Shown here one piece after another: positions 46,771 to 56,668 of a stretch of 64,000 bases of DNA (the stretch's first letter is position 1; the number at the start of each line of letters is the position of its first letter). Position numbers and translations under genes: made by a program. Origin of the DNA: Cryptomeria japonica (lineage: Eukaryota; Streptophyta; Pinopsida; Cupressales; Cupressaceae); assembly GCF_030272615.1 (NCBI RefSeq), contig NC_081414.1, positions 50,501,136 to 50,565,135 of the forward strand, in the 5' to 3' direction. The notes under the pieces are model-generated. The model made no database searches, was not told the DNA's origin, and saw nothing but the letters and a program-made list of their open reading frames with translations.

Positions 46771-49011
46771 GGCAGCCACTGGGAAAGAAGATGCACGATG
46801 GATATAGCTGTCCAACAACCGCTGCATATTGCTATCTTGTGGATCCTCAACCCTCTTGACAAATTCTGACATGTCCACATGCCCTATCTCTATATCTTTG
46901 ATACGATCCAAAGGAGAGGAAACTTGGGAAGGCGCAACTTCGTTTTGGTACATGTCATATTTATACTTCATCTTTTTTGGAATTGGTGATGACGGCAAAT
47001 CTGACATTGATGGACAACCTGGAATACTGTGATGAAGACTTAAAAGCGTTAAGGCAACATCATATTCAACTGCAAATAACATTTTTCCTTCTTCAAATGG
47101 GAAAAACTTCGACTCTTGAACTTCACGACTTTGTGAGAGAAAGAGGGGAAATAAATGGAAATGGGAGAATCTTGACTTTGACCAATTTCGGATCTTGGGG
47201 AAATTTTTGCAAGTATACAAGTTGGAAAAGGCATACATGCAATCAGATTTTTAAAACCTGAATGCAAGTACACTTGTAAATTTGCAAATGGAGAAATGGA
47301 TGGAAAATGAGAATTAAACTTGCGGAAAATGACGAAAATGGAAAGTACGGATATGGGTGACATGAATGGATAAAAATGGGAAAATCTGGGAATGTCATTT
47401 TCATGAAAATGGGAAGAACTTTTCAACATGTAATCCGGTTCTTAAAACCCGATTTTGAAAGAAGGGTATTTCACATCTTTTCAACTTGGAATTTTAACCA
47501 AAAATGGTTAAATTCTTTAACCGTAAGGGAAGAACAAAGATTTCCAGCCAACTTGTAATCGGGATTTAAAATCCCAAATACAAGTAAAGAGGGAAAATGG
47601 GGAAGATCAATGCAATTCAAAAATTGCATATCAAGGGGGAAAATCTCTCACAAAAACCGATTTTTGGGGCAAGAACAAGATAATTACAAATTTACAACTA
47701 GAAAGGAAACTAAGAAAACAAAGAAAATAAGAAAATGAAACAAGAAAAGAAAAGAAAAGAAATCATACCTTGCTTTAATCTAAAATGCTTCTTCAAAAAG
47801 ATGCAACAATCTTGGAATGAAGAAGACAATCCATTAAATAGAGACAATCCACAATGCCAAACCCTAGCCACGTTTTATAAAACGCTATTTGCATAAAAAC
47901 GTGGTGTCAAATGCAAGGGAAATGGCGTGGAAAGTGGCAAAAAATCTTTCTAACCTCAATGCCTTAGCATACCAAGCCAAAACGATTTAGGAGATTGCTG
48001 ATTCGTGGCATCCTTGAAGGAGAAAAACGTGTTTGCTGATATAAACCAAGAAACCAGCAATCTTAACCTCCAAATAGCGTGAAAGATGTCTACAAATGCA
48101 TGAAAATAGGAAGGAATCCTAAACGCCTTCTACCTCCAAAAATTTCTCCACAAAAACTTGCTTAAAATCCTCAAAAAACGTTTTTCCTTGTTGGTCGGGT
48201 TTTTTGAAAAGAATAACAAGTTCGAATTAGTATGAATTGGAGAAAATCGGGTTTTTGGGATGCAATAACAAGTTTAAAATTGCACTTTTTCATCAATATG
48301 GCAAAAATCGGGTTTTTAAAATGCAATTACATGTTTAAAATCCTCAAAAATGCACTTTATGGAGAAAATTGGGTTTTTTGGACCAAATAGCAAGTTTTAA
48401 ATGTCACTTTTCTCATTCCTAGGCAAAATCGGGTTTTGGAGAGAGATGTGCAAGTTTAAAATTACTTGTAAAGGGAAAATAAAATCCCTACAACAAGTTA
48501 TAATTCACTTGCACACATGTAATAGGGGTTTAAAATCCCCATTACAAGCAAAAACCATTAAAGTTGGGGTTTTAGAAAAGAATTACAAGTTTACTTGTAA
48601 CTTAACCAAAAAATCCCTATTTTAATTGAAAAAGCCAAAAAGCATCAAGGGGGAAATAAAAAGCAAATTACAAGTTTTTATTTTTCAATAAAGTGCACTT
48701 GTAATTAGCCAAAAATTTCCCTACAAAGACCAAAACAATGGAAATCATTAAAACTTGCAGTTCAAGGAAAATTTTCCACTTGTAGTCAGGGAGAAAAAAC
48801 CCGAAATTGAAGGAAAGACATAGAAAATGAATCTAGAATGTGACGAAATTCGAAACGTAGTTCGAGGATGGATTGAGGATTAAGCTAGTCCAAAGATTAG
48901 TCGAATTTTTGCCTCGAGATGCGTGCCATAGAGTAAATTTTTTAATTTTTTCACAAAATTTTTATGTAATGGTCCTTCATTTTTGAAAACAAAAATGAGG
49001 ACAACATAAAG

Positions 49012-51020
49012 AACAGTATCACAGGATGCCAATGGCTTGAATATGCAAAGTTGTTATATGAGTGTGACCAAGATAAACAAGAACCCCCGGTAATCAATGT
49101 CAATTTTGAACTTTTTAGCACTGAAGATATCAAACAGGGCATAAGAAGGCTTGCAGGAGGAAAGGCACAGGACATAGATGGGCTACAAGCGGAATACCTA
49201 AAGTGGGGCATTGAAGCCCTTGCACCTCATATCAAACACATCTTCAACAATGTAACTCAAGAGGGTTTCCCAGACAATTGGACAACCAGCATTGTGATCC
49301 CTCTTCACAAAAGCTGTGATCGAAACAATCTATCAAATTACCGCACTATTATGATCAACCCACTTCGTGGGAAGTTGTTTGGTAGCGTGATTAGCAGCTG
49401 GGCAAAAATTAGAGGGAAAAGAGCCAAGGGTCAGGCGGGTTTTAGATCAAAACACTCTACTATAGACCATGGTGTTACACTTCGGTTTTTGGTTGAAATT
49501 TTTTGGAATACTCAAGGGGGCAAGGCTTTTTGCTTCTTTGTAGACTTTAGAAAAGCCTTTGATATAGTTCCATGAGATAAACTATGGCATAGAATGGAGG
49601 AATTGGGAGTTCCAATTGGGTTTAGGGCTGCTGTCCATAGGCTTTATGAGCAGGTCAAGGCTAAAATCAGAATCTCAAAGGGAATGTCAGAGTGTTTTGG
49701 CAGTGATATTGGTGTCAAACAAGGTTGCCCTCTTTCTCCAACACTGTTTGGGTTATATATTGATAAGCTGGAAGAGTGGCTAAACAAGAATAGCAACGAA
49801 GGAGTCCAGTTGGTTAATTATGTAATAAAGCTACTTCTATATGCGGATGATCTCATCTTCATAGCTAAATCTGCAAAGGGTTTGAGAGAACACTTGAAGA
49901 CGCTTGAGGTCTTTTGCCAGGAAGTCGGGATGCAAGTGAATATTAGCAAGACCAAAGTTATGATCTTCTCTTTGAGAAGAAATAAAAAGATACAAGACGA
50001 TTTTCTTTTTGAAGGCAGCCCGCTGGAAGTAGTGAACGAGTACAAATATCTTGGACTCGATTTTCACAGCAAGCTTAATTGGGAAACTTGTAGAGCAATA
50101 AGAATTCAAGGTGGATGGAAGGCATTGTACGCGCAACAAAATAGATGTAGAAATGCTGAACTTTGGGATTGGAAAAGCAAGAGAATACTTTTTGGTTTGC
50201 TGGTCACTCCAGTGATTCTATACGGATGTGAAATTTGGGGCAGCAGTATGTCAGATCAGAAATGGAGACAATTGGAAAGAATCCAAAAACAACTAATCAT
50301 AAGTACTTTCAAAATTAAAACTGCTGTCCCATATGAGATTCTTTTAGCTGAAACCGTTACCTATTCCCCGGAAGCTTTAGCGATGGTTCGTTTAGTAAAC
50401 TATCTAAAGAAGATTCAAAATATGGAAAATCATCATTGGCCTAAGCTGATTAATGGGGAAAGGCTAGATAGAAGGAAGAACACATGGATGAGACAAAATG
50501 ACAATTGGATGAGCAAATGGGGCATTAGTATACAAGAATGTCCAAACACCAATGAAGAAAAAAAAAAAATTTGTGAAGGAAAAGTTCAGGAGCAGTTTAT
50601 GGACAAAGCAAGTTGGGCGTAAAAAAGCCTATTATATCATAGAATTCAACCCCACAGGAGATCATGAAGAAAAAGTCTACATAGGAGCAAATATTAAATG
50701 GAAAGCAAAAATGCTAATGGCTCAATTAAGAACCAACTCTCATCACTTGAGGTGTGAAGCAAGTAGATGGATGATGCCTAAAGAAGAGTGAGAAAAGAGG
50801 ATATGCTTATTTTGCAACATAGGAGCAGTAGAAACGGAGCGACATTTTGTTATGGAATGCTCGGCTTATAGTGACATCTGGGTCATTTATGAAGATATTT
50901 TGAAAATAGACAATTTAAACACTTTGTTTGAAGAGACAAAACTCGAAAAAACAGCGACTCTGTTGATAAAAATTCACTGCAGAAGAGCAGTTCTTGAAAA
51001 GAGGTTACAAGCAGATTAGG
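49012..51020 (+). pseudogene. Non-LTR reverse transcriptase and C-terminal zinc segment
   Basis: The open frame starts at 49012 (NSITGCQWLEYAKLLYECDQ) and runs to a TGA at 49573-49575 in FDIVP, where a tryptophan codon is usual. It resumes in the same frame at 49576 and carries GVKQGCPLSPTLFGLYIDKL, LLYADDLIFIAKS (catalytic YADD) and VILYGCEIWG. A run of A's at 50557-50568 coincides with a frame change. The following frame ends in a zinc-like CLFCNIGAVETERHFVMEC near 50810. The endonuclease and RT N-terminus are missing because the element is 5' truncated. Confidence 0.85.
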
Positions 51021-51399
51021 ATTGTGGTGCCCTGACTTTGTGGGGGTGTGTGCTGTCCGTGGGTCCCACAGGCTGCTTTGGCCTCGTGGACGTTATGAAA
51101 ATCCTTCATTTTCATTTTCATTTTCAATCATGAATTTTTTTTGTTTTGTTTCTCCTTGCTGAACTTCATCCATATTTTATTGTCGCTGAACAGAAACACA
51201 AACTCAAACCTTGTGACATAGTTATTAACCATGGGGATTGCCATGAGGATTAGGGTTTGATTCATATGGAACAGCAGCTCTAACCACTGCATACTCAGCA
51301 TTATCCCTCTCAGTAGTCTTGTTACCAACTGGGATAGTATCTGCTTATGAAACATTTTTCGTACCACTAACATCATTATTCATGCTTTCTCCTTCTGTG

Positions 51400-51765
51400 G
51401 ATGTATTCATTCTATTTTTAAGATTAGGACAGTGCATTCTCACATGACCATCCTTTTTGCAGAAAAAAGTAGATTATGCAGTGCAAACACAATTTTATCC
51501 AGAAATTCCTTTGCTAGGTCTAAAGTTTAATACTCTTGCATTCATATGAGGAAATGAAGACTTAGTATTCTCGATTTTTATGAAATCCCACAAGGGTTAA
51601 AGCAATTGAAGCAGAAGAAACCACGCATGAGGGGGTAAACCACAATTTTCTATCCATATAGGGGAAAAATAAAAAATGATATCATCCGGCTGAACCACAG
51701 TTTTCCATGGCAAAGCCCTAAATACATATTTAGTTTTACCAATAATTCAAACATTTTAAGCAACC
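51400..51765 (-). pseudogene. L1 ORF1 remnant
   Basis: The minus strand holds a degenerate zinc knuckle FFCKKDGHVRMHCPN near 51425-51470, preceded by MNARVLNF and a damaged DUF4283-like stretch. Stops are frequent. It is a fossil of another L1 in the same intron. Confidence 0.55.
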
Positions 51766-52644
51766 ACTCTCTATTGCATCCTATTACTCATACAGCAATA
51801 AATATTAAACTAGGTGTTACACCTATGAGTTTGTATGTAAGGATCATTAATTCAGGGTGTTGAATAGCACAACACAAATTCAAACTCTTATATAGATATT
51901 TCAGTCTCTTTTTATGACCGTTTATTCTTCTTTTACCATGACACACTTCTTCCATCATTTCTTGTTATAACAACAAATTTGTTCTTCATAAGTGGCTTTC
52001 ACAAGTCACAGTTGCTCTATAACATATAGCTCAAGTCAAAATAACTTTATAACAATATGAATTAATTAGTTCTATATATCATGGAGTCACTATTGGACAT
52101 GGAAGATTTTTCATCAGTGCATCATTAAAAGTGAGCAAATTCTTCAGAAGATTCGTATAGAGAAACATGTCTACTTCAAGATTACATAATTATTAAAGCA
52201 CAGGATACTTGCATTTCTAGATCTAGCATATCTGCCTGGAAACTTATTGCAGGTTATATCTATGTGAAGTCTCTGTTGTGCAGTGGCATTTGTTCTGTAC
52301 TATGGTAGTTTGATTAGAATCTAGGTACTACAAATTTTGGCATTTACTGCATCGATGCCATTGTTAAAGGGTTTCCTATTAAAAAGGTCCAGGCCCAAAA
52401 TATTGGTTGTTTGAAAAATTCTGTAAATATTGTATTGAACACATCTATGTTTCTTTGTTGCTAATAAATTGTGTATTTTGTAGATTTATGACAAGGACAT
52501 GAACTGAATTAATTAAAGAAGCAATTTTATTACTGGTTTAATTCTTGTTAGTATATTCTTGATCAAAATGATGTCTTAGTAGTTATGAAGATGTCCATTT
52601 GTTTTAGGAATTCAAGTAACAGGCTAGTACAATTAATTATGCAG
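51766..52644 (+). other. Intron sequence before the second HCS1 exon
   Basis: AT-rich sequence without a recognised element. It ends with the AATTATGCAG acceptor. Confidence 0.5.
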
Positions 52645-52765
52645 TGTGCACCGATTCCCAATGTGAGGATCAAATGGCCCAATGATATTTATGCGAATGG
52701 CTTAAAAGTTGGAGGCGTCCTTTGCACTTCTACCTACAGTTCCAAAAAATTCAGTGTCACAATTG
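52645..52765 (+). CDS. HCS1: Biotin--protein ligase exon with the catalytic lysine motif
   Basis: Reads CAPIPNVRIKWPND and continues IYANGLKVGGVLCTSTYSSK, then KFSVTI. KWPND is the universal biotin ligase motif whose lysine contacts biotin and ATP, and GG(V/I)LC follows as in all family members. The exon starts after the AG at 52643-52644 in phase 0. It ends at G52765 before a GTTAGT donor, in phase 1. Intron 2 is short (52766-53084, 319 bp). All key residues are present, which supports a functional gene despite the huge preceding intron. Confidence 0.92.
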
Positions 52766-53084
52766 GTTAGTAGTTTTAATTCATCGTTTGTGATATACCC
52801 AAAATTAAATAAATGTCTTTATTCCTTTCAAAATTGTAAATTATGCTTTTAAAACTTTCTTCATTAAATACATAATACCTGTGGTTTTGAGTATATGCTT
52901 AGTGAAGTGCTTCTTGCATAGATTTTGGACTGTTTCTCCCCATTCATTATATCCTACAACATTATTCTCAATCTTTAGTATTGCTTGACTTTATGCTTTG
53001 AAATTTTAAACTTGAGGTTGTAATTATGATGTTTCAAAAGTTTTAAGAAGGTTTAACGCTACTGTAATGACTGTAATGATGCAG

Positions 53085-53240
53085 GCATTGGATTGAATCT
53101 AGATAATGAGAAACCTACAACATGTTTGAATGCATTACTACAAGATCTAACAAGTTATTCACATTTGATAAGGAGGGAAGAGCTTCTAGCAGCTTTTTTT
53201 GGAAGATTTGAGGTTCTTTTAGATATTTTCCTCAGACAAG
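53085..53240 (+). CDS. HCS1: Biotin--protein ligase exon with the GIGLN motif
   Basis: Completes the split glycine codon and reads IGLNLDNEKPTTCLNALLQ, then SHLIRREELLAAFFGRFE and a segment ending in FLRQG. This is the conserved GxGxN block and helical end of the catalytic domain. The acceptor is GATGCAG (AG at 53083-53084) and the donor is CAAG before GTACAT at 53241, in phase 1. The remaining C-terminal exon or exons (expected to begin F..LEE.Y.. and the WLHS region) were not found before the window end, so they probably lie downstream of the Gypsy element. Confidence 0.92.
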
Positions 53241-53416
53241 GTACATAGAAACCTCATCATAGTTCTTGATAGTATCATCACATGTTTAGCTCAAATTTTG
53301 TTGCTCTATTTTCTTTCTGAGCATCTTGGTTTCAATATTTTTAATTTTCTTGTCTAGTTTTTCCAAAAAACTTGTTTCATTGAGGGTGTATTTTCTTACC
53401 ATGTTTAATTCACATT

Positions 53417-53906
53417 GTGGCATCTAAAATATCGTAAAGATACACTATGACACATGTATCAATGAAAGGTCTCAATACATCAGTCATGGGTTTTATAAAT
53501 GTAGTTGGTGTGTTACATAAATCAAATGGAAGTACCAACCTTCTCCTTTCTTTGATCCACTATCAGTGCTTTGCCAATCACATGCCTTGAATAGGTCAGT
53601 GATTGTTTTGCAAACTTACATTTCTTCATTTTGCACAACAGTTGTTTTTTGTTCTCATACTTGCAAGACATATTTCGAATGAATTACATGTTCCTTCAAT
53701 GTGGCATCTAAAATATCATAAATATACACTATGACAGATGTGTCTATGGAAGATCTCAATACATCATTCATTAGTCCCATAAATATGGCTAGTGTGTTAC
53801 ATAAACCAAATGGAAGTACCAACCCACTCAAAACTTTGTTTTGTCCTGAAAGCTTCCATATATACTCTTTCATACGAACTTGATGGTACTTGGATTCAAG
53901 ATACAA
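53417..53906 (-). pseudogene. Gypsy reverse-transcriptase remnant, internally duplicated
   Basis: The minus strand reads YLESKYHQVRMKEYIWK, then LVLPFGLCNTLAIFMGLMND, then SVIVYIYDILDA. These are Gypsy RT blocks with the catalytic box altered (YIYDI for YLDDI). A segment of about 124 bp (53699-53823) recurs at 53417-53540 with substitutions, 282 bp away. Further damaged RT-like sequence extends to about 54110. It is an old fragment. Confidence 0.8.
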
Positions 53907-54839
53907 CTTTGTGAAGAATTTTATCTGTTAAAGCTGGTCCAACGAGTTAAAGCTGGTCCAATGAGTTATATATCTCCATGGGAGCGGATAACTATTTTTG
54001 ATGCTGATCTTATTCAAGGCTCTATAATCTATTCATATCCTTAAAGAACTTCCCTTCTTCTGTACCATGACAATGGCTGATTTACATGGTGATGTACTTG
54101 GGTGTATGACCATTTGCTCTAACCATAGCAGCAAAAATCGTTTGGGGAAAAAATTGGCAAACCAAAAGTATAATTTTTTTTTGAAAAAATTAGGAAAAAA
54201 TTGGCAAAAAATCAGAGTTTAAAAAAACAAAACATAAAAAATTGTAAAAAAAGGTACAAAAAGTACTTTTTAAAAATAAATTTAAGATCATTTCCATTGC
54301 AAACACAAGTCAATTCAATGTGAGGTAAATAATATGACTCTAAGCAATCAGAAATTTCATAATCAAGCAATCATTGGTACAAATACATTTGTTTATATTG
54401 AAAACATTAAACAAAAAGATTGTCAACTGTTTCGGCTGCCATTTTGAACATCAATTTTTCTATATACAATTTTGCAAATGGCATCATTTGGGCAGATATA
54501 TGATGTAATATTCTGTCACTACTTAGCCAATCATCACCATTTAAACCACTGATTTTGTTTGCCTCATGCAAACCAACTGATATTATACCCCTTAATTTGT
54601 TTACATTCTCAGTTTGCCCTTAGTTTGAGGATACCCTATAGAACTCATGGTAAGAGAGATTGTTTTCAAAATTGTTTATAAAGAGAGAATCGGAATCATT
54701 AATTATCAGTTTGGGAAAACTCTGTTGCCTATAGTTGTACTTGCTCTTTTCTTTGTTTTGACATGGGTATTTAAAAGATTAATAATATGATTCATATTAT
54801 AAAGTTTATATTAAGTATTTAGTTATATTTGTATTATAT
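53907..54839. other. Intron sequence with little content
   Basis: Apart from a damaged continuation of the Gypsy RT remnant to about 54110 and an A-rich stretch at 54160-54260, nothing is recognised here. Confidence 0.5.
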
Positions 54840-55817
54840 TTTTTTTTTGAATCAAAGGGATAAAAATTTATTCAACCAAATTAAAAAAGCAATACAAATA
54901 AGGGGTTAGAGCCCAAACACCCCCATGGTTGTTAGAAAATTGTCCAATATCTTCCACCAATACAAAGAAATAGAGCCAACAAGAATGCAAACAAACAACC
55001 ATTACCCATGCATATCTTCCCTAGTTAACTCTTCTAACTTTTGGGAGCACTCTGGAGAAAGTTGCTCTCGGTCCCAAATATGCCAATTAGCTAAATGTTC
55101 AGAAGCCCATTTAGCCAAACAATCAGTCACACCATTCCATTCCCTTGGGATGTGGACAAAAGAAATGCCTAAGAGCCTACTCAACCTATGAATCTGATAG
55201 GCCACCAAAGCCAATTGCCAATTAACACCTTCAAAATTTGGCTTGTTGAACAAATTAACCAAGATTTGAGAGTTTGATTCATAGATGACCTTCCATCATC
55301 CAAGAGAACATCTCCATTCCATAGCAACAAGGAGACCGAGGGCCTCCTTGAGATCATTGGTTTGCTCACCCTTGTAGATGGAAAAGAAGAAAATCATAGC
55401 ACCAAAATTGTCTCTTGCAATTCCACCAACTCCAACATGGCAAGGATTCCCTCTAGAAGACCCATTAGTACTAATTTTGAACAAACCTTTAGGAGGTGGG
55501 GTCCACCTACTAGCTCTTTGGGTTTTCTTTATGAGATTTCCCCTTCTTCTAAGAGAATATGTTCCCAATCTACTCCCGTAAAGGTCTAAACCCTTCATCA
55601 TCTTAGCCTCTCCAGGTTCTAAGGGGATATACACCTCACACCTAGCCAAAACAATTTATTGAATCATACCATAAATCCTTTGCCAAAGTTGTTGAGTTCC
55701 CAAATTCCTTCCTTGAAAGATTCTACGGTTTCTTTCAAGCCAAATTTGCAAAATGATGCAAGAGGGTCTAAAAAACCAAGCCACTTGAAGAAAGAAAGCT
55801 TTAGCTGGAGGTCTCCC
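54840..55817 (-). mobile_element. 3' end of an L1 with a C-terminal RNase H domain
   Basis: A minus-strand fragment with a poly-A tail visible as T10 at 54840-54849. The frames at 55296-55649 and 55002-55262 read TPPPKGLFKISTNGSSRGNP, GVGGIARDNFGAMIF, LLVAMEWRC and IPREWNGVTDCLAKWASE. This is the plant RNase H-like (RVT_3) domain found at the C-terminus of some plant L1s; the first motif reads STNGSS where DG is usual. A stop and a frame change separate the halves. The Gypsy LTR interrupts it at 55818. Confidence 0.78.
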
Positions 55818-56118
55818 TGTTATCGGGAAAAAGTGTATAGTTAATAATGTTAATTATCAATAGTTAGTTAGCCGACGGGTAGGTAGTTGGAGTCGCGACG
55901 GTTGGGTCGCACCCCTTCGGCAGTCATATATTGTACCACCTTCGGGTGTTGAGACATGTAATGTTAGCCGTGTCAGATGTAATGTATTGTTAACGACGGA
56001 TATAATATGAACATCCTTTGACATTAATGGAAAGCTTATGCTGGTACTTCTTTTATATTTGCATTGTACATTGCTGTTCAGTTTCTGTATTCTTCCTGTT
56101 TACCCAGTGAGGTAAACA
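55818..56118 (+). repeat. Gypsy 5' LTR
   Basis: About 301 bp, starting TGTTATCGGG and ending GGTAAACA, with TGTT/AACA inverted ends, immediately followed by TT and the primer-binding site. The left boundary is where L1 similarity stops. The partner LTR lies outside the window. Confidence 0.82.
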
Positions 56119-56120
56119 TT

Positions 56121-56134
56121 TGGCGCCGTTGCCG
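56121..56134 (+). promoter_or_regulatory. Gypsy primer-binding site (tRNA-Asp type)
   Basis: TGGCGCCGTTGCCG is complementary to the 3' end of plant tRNA-Asp (CGGCAACGGCGCCA), which is also the primer of many Athila-like elements. The match stops after 14 bases. Confidence 0.85.
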
Positions 56135-56177
56135 ACACGAACTCAGGAACGGAAGACACGGATGGCGCACAGACACA

Positions 56178-56531
56178 ATGGGCCTACCCGTTGGTGAGGT
56201 GAATCCCGAGGTCGACGATGCCCAAACAGAACTCTATATAGGAGAAGACACTGCGACGAGAGAATTTTCGATTCTACTCCAAGTAGCCATTCAGACCCAC
56301 GTGCGACGAGAGGCGGCGGAGGCAGGAGTCCCACCAAGTGCCGTGTGGACAGCGTTGGAAGGGAGTCCGGAGGTAAATCGGTTGATGAACCATCTCCCTC
56401 GACTGCTAGCACAAGCATCGTTGGCACAACAAGCTCGCCTGGAGGAGATTGCCCGGGAGGAGCGACGCCAAGAAATTTTGCAACAGTACGAGGAACGGGA
56501 AGCAGAACGAGATGGCGCCAGGCGCATTTGA
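56178..56531 (+). CDS. Short Gypsy leader ORF, function unknown
   Basis: A 117-codon frame starting MGLPVGEVNPEVDDAQ and ending in a charged, probably coiled-coil helix (LEEIAREERRQEILQQYEER). The start is the first ATG after the primer-binding site; the longer frame from 56064 would begin inside the LTR. It ends 137 bp before gag-pol in a different frame. It may be a small ORF of the kind that precedes gag in some Tat/Ogre elements, or a detached gag N-terminus. No domain is recognised. Confidence 0.5.
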   Translation: MGLPVGEVNPEVDDAQTELYIGEDTATREFSILLQVAIQTHVRREAAEAGVPPSAVWTALEGSPEVNRLMNHLPRLLAQASLAQQARLEEIAREERRQEILQQYEEREAERDGARRI

Positions 56532-56668
56532 ACCGTGAGCCATACGGGATGGAATAAAGAACACTTATTGTAATAATTATGTCATATTGTTGGCATAAAC
56601 TTGTCTACCACATTATGAATGAATAAAAGTGTTCTACTTTTTATGTCATTAAAGCGGTCTGGGAATTA

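Larger units (their letters stand above)
39278..47007 (-). pseudogene. Unit B protein: retroelement accessory-type protein, split by LTR2
   Basis: The probable start is the ATG at 47005-47007 (MSDLPSSPIPKKMKYKYD). The frame runs to the LTR2 insertion (46771) and resumes in the same phase at 42522, because LTR2 plus its TSD is 4248 bp, a multiple of three. It continues to 40495, shifts at a 127-bp duplication, and runs on to 39278 past one TAG at 39752-39754. Shared blocks with unit A include GHVDMSEF, IGDIVTLLSRIMGLE, FYMNSYLVYLAASL, FLQFPTFTYMRIV, LPRYPTDKIIHMELGRQ and ADYKVTRIELG. The last 350 residues are rich in heptad-like helices (LLAKKNKLEEENRQLM). About 1,000 residues in all. No known enzyme motif. 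Confidence 0.75.
32844..49006 (-). mobile_element. Unit B: protein-coding LTR-like unit, split by unit A and LTR2
   Basis: On the minus strand it starts TGTTGTCCTCATTTTTG (right end 49006) and ends TTTTCAACCAACA (left end 32844). Flanks are TAAAG at 32839-32843 and 49007-49011. Without unit A and LTR2 it is about 6.6 kb. A perfect 8-bp hairpin (CATTTTTG, TTTT, CAAAAATG) followed by GACC lies near the 5' end. A TATA-like box at 38998-39005 is about 807 bp from the 3' end once unit A is removed. Between these lies a broken reading frame of roughly 1,000 codons (39278-47007). No pol, primer site or paired LTR was found. Confidence 0.78.
32780..51125 (+). mobile_element. 5'-truncated non-LTR element (not plant-L1-like), split by unit B
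   Basis: A short 5' piece (about 32780-32843) and the main piece (49007-51125) flank unit B, whose TSD TAAAG occurs once on each side. The main piece encodes RT and a C-terminal zinc segment, and ends in a TTCATT/TTTCAT microsatellite-like tail near 51110 rather than a poly-A run. RT motifs (GVKQGCPLSPTLFGLYIDKL, LLYADDLIFIAKS, YGCEIWG) look more like RTE-type LINEs than like the L1s elsewhere in the window. The clade is inferred. The 5' boundary is uncertain. Confidence 0.68.
124..52644 (+). other. Giant phase-0 intron of the HCS1-like gene
   Basis: Intron of about 52.5 kb defined by the GTGATT donor at 124 and the ATGCAG acceptor ending at 52644. Joining codon AAG (121-123) to TGT (52645) gives VCETK followed by CAPIPNVRIKWPND, which has the spacing expected in plant biotin ligases. 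The alternative acceptor ending at 52608 would put an immediate stop in frame, so it was not chosen. The contents are a nested pile of retrotransposons and one hAT transposon on both strands. Introns this long are typical of gymnosperms; their transcription and splicing here are inferred, not shown. Confidence 0.85.

Noticed and set aside
52585-52644. Upstream extension of the second HCS1 exon from the ATG at 52585.
   Set aside because: The family alignment and the AG at 52643-52644 place the exon start at 52645. The extension has no family similarity.
56064-56177. Longer N-terminus of the Gypsy leader ORF from 56064.
   Set aside because: It would start inside the LTR and read through the primer-binding site.
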